A DNA stretch of 64,000 bases from Arcuatula senhousia (Eukaryota > Mollusca > Bivalvia > Mytilida > Mytilidae): the NCBI GenBank assembly GCA_963971305.1, contig OZ020313.1, forward strand, positions 27,690,602-27,754,601, read 5' to 3'. A program made the position numbers and the translations under genes. Below, piece by piece: positions 12,201 through 20,660 of the stretch (position 1 is its first letter; every line of letters begins with the position of its first letter). The notes beneath the pieces were generated by a model that was not told the origin of the DNA, ran no database searches, and saw only the letters and a list, made by a program, of their open reading frames with translations.

Positions 12201-12444
12201 CATTTAGATATCGTCCATCACCTACACCAGACCATTTGTGAATGGTTTGGGCCCCTAGGTTTTCATAATGAGTGCCAGCAATCCCCGTCGAGCAGACTAA
12301 ACTAACGTTTCTTTTTAGTTTAAACCTCATGTATTCCACTATTTTCCTTACCAGGAATGATTTACCTGTCCCCGCTTGCCCTGTAATGCACAGATTATGC
12401 CCTTTTAGGGCTAGATCAAACGCAAATAACTGATCTTCATCCAT
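9202..12444 (-). CDS. Pif1-type DNA helicase with SAP-like and PHD finger domains
   Basis: The first ATG is at 12444 (context AAAATGG), 1,080 aa, with no intron evident. Residues 22-29 GQAGTGKS (Walker A), 107-114 LIVDEISM (Walker B), 146-154 GDFMQLPPV, 187 HRQ and 354-360 TIHKAQG are Pif1/RecD-like superfamily 1 motifs. The usual ALSR near motif VI is VAIGRA here. Residues ~440-470 are acidic and serine-rich. Around 642-721 the blocks RYVSGYVLAKL and NSREGLTNVSD resemble the C-terminal part of P-like transposases. Residues ~885-916 look weakly like a SAP DNA-binding motif. A Lys/Arg-rich stretch (~997-1017) precedes a C4HC3 PHD finger (~1028-1079). The product probably unwinds DNA during transposition; the PHD finger could bind histone tails. 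The fusion is unusual and function is inferred. Confidence 0.8.
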   Translation of the reverse strand: MDEDQLFAFDLALKGHNLCITGQAGTGKSFLVRKIVEYMRFKLKRNVSLVCSTGIAGTHYENLGAQTIHKWSGVGDGRYLNEEIVHLVRTDERYLQNKTNILSVETLIVDEISMVSAKVLNQVQTLCKQIRNSEVTFGNIQVILVGDFMQLPPVANEIYGDPGTACFRLSWFESYFPHKINLHIVHRQDEPQLIQAINEIEAGDPSDLTIAFIKSLERPTENENSSIQLFARNFDVDTFNYNKLQTFQGEEKMYTSVDSGSDYYLKQLIAPKHLALKVGCQVLLLKNISDVLVNGLRGTVTQINQTSVQVKFVISEKTVTTLLLPESFSTYDPVDKALLAKRVQIPLKLAYAITIHKAQGMSLENVTVNCQFISQPGQLGVAIGRAVSIKGLRVVNFKKHYCKKHPQILYNFYDSFSIGNVVEDLSCCRNSQKLANETFSDSDTCTASDSDHYEPYNENCEGDSDFSDSEIEHVQFIDDLFRETGVVNEELDWKKAFENVIIEFLDTPNENHILKFKEIVYLNPNKFCNWFTQQESIMDDVGLNCFPEGTETFSQKHRNDYFIKFNAYLNSNDYKSHATNVLIHYQQILDGPIYQLLVSILFYLQSQYLLNLESHLKLDPPKPIVKPAVDADIDSSGKSKIRYVSGYVLAKLKHNLSKRIRNSLFVKAKKNQIITDQDQMTILTSLCATYDELSESCTDPSSLYETKRKQNSREGLTNVSDYAFGFFQTLELRCREELTHLNLVVSGKNLYAVVKDRLLNDSKLFEAWMYCVSKSKPSVDSEDDVEKIMADLVISCENCITLFHLVVDLFLRVSLSQFRRDFLTLLRKEKGKALRKKVSEKIKKSSKNFDMKFYNGDKSVNKQVSFLRMKSELIQNKKFFHDRSNSFTKKDLILLCKDLKLEKISTQANKGTIIEILMKGVMEYDSPLPSEGAGTSGLQTVPVTQASSSDHPPASPVQQPSLEQPPGSLVSSAQQSIFPAQAAKNKTKVTTKTSKSAGKRRCTRGKGKGKGKRSKKRQEEEQEDNEHCGICSKGYVEGEQWISCDICEGWYHRQCVNLEDDTAWEEIQKEEAQFTCPMCM

Positions 12445-12462
12445 TTTTGACAATTCAGCAGA

Positions 12463-12966
12463 AAATTCCGCGAAGATACTCGAGATTCTCTATATTGTAC
12501 GTAGGCCGCATTTCCATTCGGAAGAAATCGATTTTCACAGGTGGCGCCGCGATACCTGCTTCCGTTCTTTCAACTCGAATGGCGTTCAAACTATAGAAAT
12601 TATCGTAAAAATGTTGTCAATTACGCCGGTAATGTTGCTTATAGTGACTTTAAATGACTATTTTCAGAAAGAATAATGTATTTGGAGTTAGCCGATGTAC
12701 AGTTTGGTAAGTACAAAGTTACTTTTAATTAGAAAATTGAGCAGAATTCCTATGTGGTACCCCAATGTAAACAAAGTAGAGTGACTTACCTTCGCTTCGC
12801 TTCCCTTCGGGAAGCTCGCTTTTTGATAGTAACCCAAATATTCCTTGAAATAATGTTATGTCTGATATAGTGTAAAGATAGAAAGACAAAAAATATATAA
12901 GTCAAGAAAAAAGGGGGGTGAACATTAATGGGGCTCCAAATGGGGTCCTGTCCACAAGTACCTGTG
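12463..12966 (-). repeat. Right terminal inverted repeat of the P-like transposon
   Basis: Reverse complement of 5321-5826. It carries the same outer near-palindrome, hairpin and inward-facing AAG|GTAAGT donor. The helicase ATG lies only about 20 bp inside its inner edge, so transcription must start within this repeat. Confidence 0.85.
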
Positions 12967-13399
12967 ATATATACCAAATATCATATCTGTATATGAAATA
13001 TATTGCATATGAAACTTTATAAACACATGAAACTTGACATTTCGGGTGTTGGGTAGAGAATGATTAATTCATGAGACGATCTCCCGCACTAAGTGCTGGT
13101 CACCTGACCATCACTTACGTACCAAGTCACATGATCTAATGAATCGTTACTCTATACTTAGTCTCGATCACCCAGACGCTTATCATTAGATGATCACTAC
13201 CTTGGTAGTATGAGTTTGGGTTCGAGATCGAAACGCGGAAAATTATTATTCCAGTTTGCAGCTGTACCCTACCATATCCATTATCTTATTCAAAATAGTT
13301 TTTAGACCCACCCTTTTCAAGTCAAATGGTCGAGTCCTTGATACTTCATTGCTTTAAAATTTTAAAAGCTTATATAAGTTACAGTCATTTTCTTAATTT

Positions 13400-13506
13400 A
13401 GGCATTTTGTTAAATGACTGAAAATTTTAGGCATTTTATAAAATGCCGACCGATTTTAGGCATTCTATAAAATGACTAAAATCTTCAGTCACTTAACAAA
13501 ATGCCT
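13400..13506. repeat. AGGCATTTTGTTAA foldback, copy 1
   Basis: The block AGGCATTTTGTTAAATGACTG is mirrored by its near reverse complement ending at 13506, with smaller palindromes (GGCATTTTATAAAATGCC) between. It recurs at 19462-19568 in unit 2. It could be a mini foldback element or the end of a DNA transposon. The ORFs across it are unlikely to be genes. Confidence 0.55.
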
Positions 13507-13689
13507 GGAAAACTATTAAAAATTTTAATAAAATGCCTGAACAAGCAAACAACTTCTTAGTACCAAGAAAATGTTTTAAATAGGAATTAAGGCGGAATGT
13601 TAAATAAAAAGACATTATGCAAATAATACAAATTCTGGCAATAAAATTTATGGCTAATATAAAGTTTAAATAAAAAGCTACGCCGAGCG

Positions 13690-14010
13690 CAGCATGATAC
13701 GACCGCAACAAGTTGAACCCTGTACATTGGAGGCCCAATATGGATAGTCTATTGCTTTGGTCACATGCAGCCCATGGTGGACTTACAAAGCTTTTTGACA
13801 CATGCATCCTATGGTGGACTTTAAAATGCATATTTGACACATATATATTTACAATAACATTTAATAGAAAAAAATCTTATTTCTATATTCATTGACATTT
13901 TTGACATTTTTGACAAGTTTAAGCCCCTATTGGTCCTTTTTAAAAAAGATTAGGACCACAAACCCCAAAATGCAATAAAAAGCTTCCTGAATAGCTCAAA
14001 ATATTTCAAA
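13690..14010 (-). repeat. Interspersed repeat shared with 63150-63860
   Basis: The part with AAAGCTTTTTGACACATGCATCC and GGTGGACTTTAAAATG matches the reverse complement of 63771-63855, and TACGACCGCAA recurs at about 63153. The copy in unit 2 is at about 19752-20072. No protein-coding content is supported. Confidence 0.55.
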
Positions 14011-14929
14011 TACAAAAATAGCCGTTTGCTGAAATGTTCACAAAAATTAGATTCAAGTTAGTGTGTCTAACATAAATCAAAGTACATAATTAGAAACAAT
14101 GAAAGAAGAATAAAACAAGATAGCAGTCCTTTAATCTTTTATCTTCCCTTAAGAAATTCTATTGCTTTGACCAATGCCGTGTTTCCATCTCCATGCCATT
14201 AGTTACTCTAATTACGATGACTATACGAATAGAAACCGAGCCCTTTACGACGTCGTGTTCCCATCGTTGAACTTCTCATTTCATTTGTGTCGTTATCGTA
14301 AGATAAATGCAACCAACGACAATAAGAAGGCGAGACGAAATTATAAGATGCAATCGCGTAGGCATTACGGTGCAAAAGAAGGAATTCGCAATAACCTTCG
14401 GAAGTTTTTAACATGTTGAAAAAATAGGAATGTACAATGTATTATGAAGTTATTACCGAAGTTTTAATATTTCCGCCGATGGTGCTACGATGGTAAAAGA
14501 TGGCAACACGAATAGTGCAATTTGGATACGATCACTCCCCATTTGGAAGATATCCACAATCGTGTAATCGGGATAATGTGACGCGCCAGCATTTAAGAAC
14601 GAGAGGCTCCCAGGAGCCTGAATCGCCCACCTGGTCTTGATGTCGACCCTATAAAAAACTTTTCTAGAGCTAAATGAGCTGAACATTTAGGCAAGTAACA
14701 GCTTTTCTCTATCTACTATAGTTTCATTCTGTAGCCATAGGCCCAAATTATGAAAAAAAATGTTATTCTAGGGGCCATAATCTCTATAAGGGGTCATCTG
14801 ACAACTTCGACCCTATGAAACATTTTGTAGCGCTAAATGAACTCAACATTTAAGCAAGCAACAGCTTTTCTCTATCTGCTATAGTTTCCATTTTAAAGGC
14901 CAAAAACATACAGAAAGGCCGAAGGAGGA

Positions 14930-15209
14930 AATGACATATCTGTGATTGTAAATAATGACCTCCTTAGACAGTGTTGTAGCTGTGTATTTTGTGCTATAAT
15001 TGCTGGTGCGACCAACCCCTAATTTAGTCTTTCTTGTACACAACAATGATGTGATTTGGTGCTTTGTCTGCAGGTACAAGTTCAACATCATACATGTCAT
15101 GTAAGGTGGACAATGTTTTTGCAACATCAGCGCTGTAAAAAATCGATGTTGCTTTAGTGGTCATTGAGCCCTTCAAAGAATTGATGCTTTTCAAAATCAG
15201 TGACCTCAC
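14930..15209 (-). pseudogene. Penelope-like retroelement reverse transcriptase fragment
   Basis: On the minus strand one frame reads VPADKAPNHIIVVYKK and, after a frameshift near 15030, another reads KYTATTLSKE..NHR..SSFG. These two blocks, in this order, resemble the N-terminal region of Penelope-like element reverse transcriptases. It is short, frameshifted and embedded in a Helitron-like repeat, so it is dead. An identical copy lies in unit 2. Confidence 0.5.
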
Positions 15210-15612
15210 AGCTTAAACTCATTCTGACAAAAAACATGGAAAAAAAATCGTTATTTTTTACCTTAAAGGGGCAATAACCCCAATAAGTGGTCATCTGACA
15301 ACTTTGACACTATGGATACTTTTTAGAGCTTTTGCTTTAGATCCTTGGGTTTTTTCCTAACTGTCATAGTTGCTTGTGATTTTACCCAATGTTCTATTAT
15401 TAGCAACAGCGGTCATATTTTTTATTGAACAAATCCTTTCAAAATAGGGACCGATTTTTTGTTGTTGCCAACACGTCAGAAATTATTCATGCAAAGTTTC
15501 AGTCAAAATGATTCAGTGATTTCAAAGGAAAAGTTTTGAAATAGTTAATGGATGGCGACAGACGCATATTGGTGGCATTGGCATGGGTTAGGTCAGATGA
15601 GCTTAAAAGGCT

Positions 15613-16454
15613 TTTTGCGTCATCTTTTGCCATTGTAAATGCAAATTATCCTTCTATAATTAAATAAATGAAAAGAAACAGATGAACTCTAGACATGGGA
15701 CTGACTGACTTTATCCATGTGTATTTGCGGTAACCAATTTATAGAAATGTACCATCTAGCAAGATATTATTTTTAATGCAAAATCTAAAAATGTAATCTC
15801 ATGTCCAAACACTCAATTTGAATTCATCATCATTTTATACTTAAACAAGTTAATGGTGTGTTTCGTTGCGTGGTCAACAATCGAATCGACAATGTGCTTT
15901 AGTAAAAACAGGGCTACATAACCAAGAAAAATAAATAAATAAAAAGTCAGGGAAAAACGATATAACTAATACGGCCGAACAAGAAAATATCATCCATACC
16001 AAACCATCCCCATTAGGCATGTCTGTTACGGACTCTATACAAAATATTAAACAATTCGATTACATGTACCCCTTTGTTCACAGGTTCATTGAATAACCAC
16101 AGACCAATTCGAAATCATAGGCCCGGCTTACAGACTCACACATCCAATTTTAAACAATGTTAACCCTCCCCGCGGTCAACGGGCTGTTGTCTTTTTCGGA
16201 AGGTTCTGTTGTTCTTTCTACATAAATAAAAAGAGGGATTCTTTTGAATGGTCCTGCAGACCTTGGGGCGATTTAGAATCCTAGGCCCGTCTATTATGTG
16301 CTCAAATACATTTTTTAAAACAATTGGAGCACCCCTAGGGCACGCAGGTCCAATGGTGTTAGTACGGGATGCTAAGTGGAGGGTGTGGTTGTTCTGACCA
16401 ATCACAGCCATTGTTTCAAATTTGACCTTATGACGTCATTCAGCTTTCCCGTCA
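15613..16454. other. Non-coding stretch of unit 1 with weak internal repetition
   Basis: No gene is supported. Around 16100-16290 a block with CAGACC, GATTTAGAATCC or GAAATCATAGGCCCG and a following ..CTCA occurs twice in diverged form. The 83-residue minus ORF here is probably chance. The same sequence is at about 21674-22515. Confidence 0.45.
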
Positions 16455-16850
16455 TGCAATTATTGCATATGAATGAAAAATTCTACCATATGAATGAAAA
16501 ATTCTACCATATGAATGAAAATGGGTTTTGCCAAAGAAAGTGAAAATATAGCATTAAAATTGTAAATTATAACAAACGAATGATAAATCATAGAATTGAA
16601 AGAAAAAAATATACTATATAAAAAGATATTTGATCATTGAAAAATTTATTTTACCAATTGAATGGGAAATATGCCATAGAAATAAAGTTTTTAACAATAT
16701 AAATGAAAAATTATACCAATGAAATGAAATTTATATAATATAAATTACTTTTTATACCAAATGAATAAAATATTATAGCAATGAAATTGAAAATTTTAGC
16801 AATATAAATGAAGATTTTAGCATTGAAAAATTTATTATTGAATTTTGCAA
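16455..16850. repeat. AT-rich degenerate minisatellite
   Basis: It starts with three clean units of TACCATATGAATGAAAAATTC and decays over about 400 bp into variants of ATAGCAATGAAATTGAAAAT. It recurs at about 22516-22911 in unit 2 with the same internal variants, so its decay predates the duplication. Confidence 0.7.
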
Positions 16851-18105
16851 CGGAAATCACGCCATATTTAAGCAAGCAACAGCTTCTCTCTATCTGCTAT
16901 AGTTTTTATTCCATAGGCCAAAAATATGAAAAAACGTTATTTTAGGGACTGTAACCCCTTTAAGGGGTCGTCTGACAACTTCAATCCTATGGAGACTTTT
17001 GTAGGGCTAAATGAGCTGAACATTTAAGCAAGCAACAACTTTTCTCTATCTGCTATAGTTTTCATTTGAAAGGCCAAAAACATGAAAAAATGCTACTTTT
17101 CACCTTTAAGGGGCCGTAACTCCCATAAGGGGTCATCTAACAACTTCGACTCAGAAAGTACATTAGTAGAGCTTTTGATGCTGAAGCAGTAGCGTGGCAT
17201 CAGATTTCATCTATCTCTTATAAGAGAAGGTGGTACATCAATCTCCTTCGCAGTAGGCTTATCCTTCCCGACAAATATAGGTCAGGATTATCCCACTGCT
17301 ACAGGTTTGTATGAATTCCATCAAGATTCTTGATATTTTTTTTTTTTTAGTTTAATAAATTTTCAAAATTTTCCTAAAGTTAGCCATGAAAACACCAAAT
17401 TTTCTGTAATATTTTTTTTCTTAGAATAATTAATTCAATTTGTTGTAACACCGGATTAAATGAATACGCACTATTTTAAAGTGAAGTAAAGTAGAAGTAT
17501 TTAGGCTATACTATTAATAAACAATGTGGTTGTGAAATGCATTTTGGTATATGTGAGTACTTTTCATGGTTTTTTAATTTAGAGAGTAGGGGTCAAAAAG
17601 AGGTCATTGAAAAGAAGCCTGGGTTGTCACAAAGCCTGGTGCAGTGATAAGTGTACGGACCGTTATAGACGGGAACTGGAACTGTGAGGAGTTTGGTGGT
17701 ACATGTATACATTTTGTACTTCTATTCAAATCCTGCGTCCAAAATGTGCTAAGTTTAAGTCGCTCTTCAACAAGTAGCTGTGTCTTTCTCTATATAAGAC
17801 ATTAAAGCTTGTGAGCAAACTTGAAATAGAGGTTAAACTTAAGGTAAACTGACTAAAGACGTATTGAAAAAAAAATTGTAACAGTTATTTTAGTTGCTTT
17901 AAGATGGGATTATTTGAATGTGTGTATACCCTTCCGTCCGGATTGGCTTATGGAGTTCACGTTTACAGTGAACATTTACTCTGACAATCTAAATTGTTTT
18001 TTTTTATTGTCTTCATAGTATTAACAGATTGATCCAACTTAAAAGAACAATATGCATTTCAACAAACAAAATAAGCACCCTTTGGGAGTACATGTATGTA
18101 AACCC

Positions 18106-19028
18106 GAGTTCACATACTAGTTTTAAAAAGATTTTTTTTTGGTTTTTGATTGATAATAGTTAAGCTGTGTTATTGTCTTTGTTGTTGTTGTCGTTGTTTG
18201 TTGTTGTTGTTGCTAGCTGTTGTTTTTCATCAAAAATCTTATTCAAAATAGAAATAATAGAATGAAACGCATCTTTATAAACATGTGAAATAGATAATGG
18301 ATATGGTAGGGTACAGCTGCAAACTGGAACGTGTGTTATGTTTGACAGTATGACTCCAAGTCTTTGTAATGCAAATAACAACCCTGTTGGATTTTCCAGT
18401 GTTATTTGCAACAAAGAATCGGAGTCATAGTGCCAGACATAACACATGGTACACACTGTACTTATCTACATACCAAGTTTCATTATAACTTGTTGGCTAA
18501 GAGTTTCTTATTAACTCTGAATTCTTAAACAGCTAAAAATCTTCATTTGCCGACTGCCCAACAGTATATAGAAGATGGACGCCGGAGTTTATATAAGAAA
18601 CTATTCAAATATAACAGCATATATATTGTATACAATGCATGATCAAGTAATAATCAAATACATAAATATAAAAATCAAGAGATGGAAAAAATAATAAGGT
18701 TTAGTTTACACCCTTCAAACGGCCAAGGCACGCCCAGGAAAAACCAGAGATTAAAACCTCTGAGAAACCTGTGTTTTCATGGCAAAAATACCTTTCAACA
18801 GACCGTCTAGGAGTACAGTGTAAAAACCTGCACTGACACACTTGAATGTGTGTAAACTGTATTTGACAAATGAATCAAAAGCAAATGATCGCACTGAGAA
18901 GATAATAAAATATCTCGAGAATGAAAAGAAAGAGAAAAATTATAGAAAAAACAAATTTTGAATGATGTAAAAAAAAAAAAAACCCCTAAACCACACCACA
19001 TCATAAGCGCTATATATATCTTCAAATA
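18106..19028. other. 923-bp segment present only in unit 2
   Basis: It lies between GTAAACCC and ATATATACC, exactly where unit 1 carries the 7.6-kb transposon. It has no TIRs of its own and no target duplication, so it reads more like ancestral DNA lost from unit 1 than an insertion. It contains a GTT-rich run (about 18178-18215), a strong hairpin (18331-18448) and a short block inverted relative to 19311-19349. The ORFs are not convincing. Confidence 0.6.
18331..18448. repeat. Long hairpin, ~50-bp arms
   Basis: Arm 1 (18331-18380) has GTGTTATGT..TATGACTCC..GCAAATAACA; arm 2 (18399-18448) is its near reverse complement, at roughly 85% pairing, with an 18-base loop. It could be a small MITE or a pre-miRNA-like foldback. 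Nothing else supports a non-coding RNA gene. Confidence 0.55.
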
Positions 19029-19461
19029 ATATATACCAAATATCATATCTGTATATGAAATATATTGCATATGAAACTTTATAAACACATGAAACTTGAC
19101 ATTTCGGGTGTTGGGTAGAGAATGATTAATTCATGAGACGATCTCCCGCACTAAGTGCTGGTCACCTGACCATCACTTACGTACCAAGTCACATGATCTA
19201 ATGAATCGTTACTCTATACTTAGTCTCGATCACCCAGACGCTTATCATTAGATGATCACTACCTTGGTAGTATGAGTTTGGGTTCGAGATCGAAACGCGG
19301 AAAATTATTATTCCAGTTTGCAGCTGTACCCTACCATATCCATTATCTTATTCAAAATAGTTTTTAGACCCACCCTTTTCAAGTCAAATGGTCGAGTCCT
19401 TGATACTTCATTGCTTTAAAATTTTAAAAGCTTATATAAGTTACAGTCATTTTCTTAATTT

Positions 19462-19568
19462 AGGCATTTTGTTAAATGACTGAAAATTTTAGGCATTTTA
19501 TAAAATGCCGACCGATTTTAGGCATTCTATAAAATGACTAAAATCTTCAGTCACTTAACAAAATGCCT
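19462..19568. repeat. AGGCATTTTGTTAA foldback, copy 2
   Basis: Unit-2 copy of the foldback at 13400-13506, identical as far as can be read. Confidence 0.55.
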
Positions 19569-20660
19569 GGAAAACTATTAAAAATTTTAATAAAATGCCT
19601 GAACAAGCAAACAACTTCTTAGTACCAAGAAAATGTTTTAAATAGGAATTAAGGCGGAATGTTAAATAAAAAGACATTATGCAAATAATACAAATTCTGG
19701 CAATAAAATTTATGGCTAATATAAAGTTTAAATAAAAAGCTACGCCGAGCGCAGCATGATACGACCGCAACAAGTTGAACCCTGTACATTGGAGGCCCAA
19801 TATGGATAGTCTATTGCTTTGGTCACATGCAGCCCATGGTGGACTTACAAAGCTTTTTGACACATGCATCCTATGGTGGACTTTAAAATGCATATTTGAC
19901 ACATATATATTTACAATAACATTTAATAGAAAAAAATCTTATTTCTATATTCATTGACATTTTTGACATTTTTGACAAGTTTAAGCCCCTATTGGTCCTT
20001 TTTAAAAAAGATTAGGACCACAAACCCCAAAATGCAATAAAAAGCTTCCTGAATAGCTCAAAATATTTCAAATACAAAAATAGCCGTTTGCTGAAATGTT
20101 CACAAAAATTAGATTCAAGTTAGTGTGTCTAACATAAATCAAAGTACATAATTAGAAACAATGAAAGAAGAATAAAACAAGATAGCAGTCCTTTAATCTT
20201 TTATCTTCCCTTAAGAAATTCTATTGCTTTGACCAATGCCGTGTTTCCATCTCCATGCCATTAGTTACTCTAATTACGATGACTATACGAATAGAAACCG
20301 AGCCCTTTACGACGTCGTGTTCCCATCGTTGAACTTCTCATTTCATTTGTGTCGTTATCGTAAGATAAATGCAACCAACGACAATAAGAAGGCGAGACGA
20401 AATTATAAGATGCAATCGCGTAGGCATTACGGTGCAAAAGAAGGAATTCGCAATAACCTTCGGAAGTTTTTAACATGTTGAAAAAATAGGAATGTACAAT
20501 GTATTATGAAGTTATTACCGAAGTTTTAATATTTCCGCCGATGGTGCTACGATGGTAAAAGATGGCAACACGAATAGTGCAATTTGGATACGATCACTCC
20601 CCATTTGGAAGATATCCACAATCGTGTAATCGGGATAATGTGACGCGCCAGCATTTAAGA

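Larger units (their letters stand above)
5321..12966. mobile_element. P-superfamily-like DNA transposon with Pif1-type helicase gene
   Basis: A complete-looking element of 7,646 bp. It begins CACAGGTACTTGTGG and ends with the reverse complement; the ~505-bp TIRs are nearly identical. Inside, a plus-strand transposase gene (5893-8819) and a minus-strand helicase gene (9202-12444) converge on a ~380-bp AT-rich centre. Both ORFs are long and free of stops, which suggests recent activity. Both starts lie just inside the TIRs, so each TIR probably carries a promoter. No 8-bp target duplication, usual for P elements, is seen: flanks are GTAAACCC and ATATATAC. Comparison with unit 2 shows 923 bp missing at the insertion point, which would explain that. 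Confidence 0.85.
4442..17222 (+). repeat. Tandem segmental duplication, unit 1 (carries the P-like transposon)
   Basis: Bases 4442-5320 match 17224-18105, and 12967-17222 match 19029-23282, at near identity (a few substitutions and 1-3 base indels in homopolymers). Between them unit 1 has the 7,646-bp transposon while unit 2 has 923 bp of other DNA. The joint between units is at 17222/17224, with one extra base and no long homology. The very low divergence means either a recent duplication or two haplotypes joined by the assembler. Confidence 0.85.
14599..17222 (-). mobile_element. Composite Helitron/HINE-like repeat, unit 1, interrupted
   Basis: Reverse-oriented relative of 61477-62690. The terminal hairpin AGGCTCCCAGGAGCCT is at 14604 and CCACCTGGTC just inside. 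Degenerate tandem units with AAGGGGTCATCTGACAAC and GCTAAATGAGCTGAACATTT lie at 14650-14870 and 16860-17200. A second, diverged 5' end (..GTCAGATGAGCTTAAA) lies at about 15590-15612. Penelope-like fragments are embedded at 14930-15209. The element is cut by the duplication joint at 17222; the unit-2 copy runs to its real 5' end at 23535. Confidence 0.6.

Noticed and set aside
13060..13245. Possible tRNA-like region with GGGTTCGAGATCGAA
   Set aside because: A B-box-like word is present but no matching A box or cloverleaf could be placed.
13493..13840. 115-aa minus ORF present twice (also 19555-19902)
   Set aside because: Identical only because of the tandem duplication. It overlaps a foldback and dispersed repeat, with no domain.
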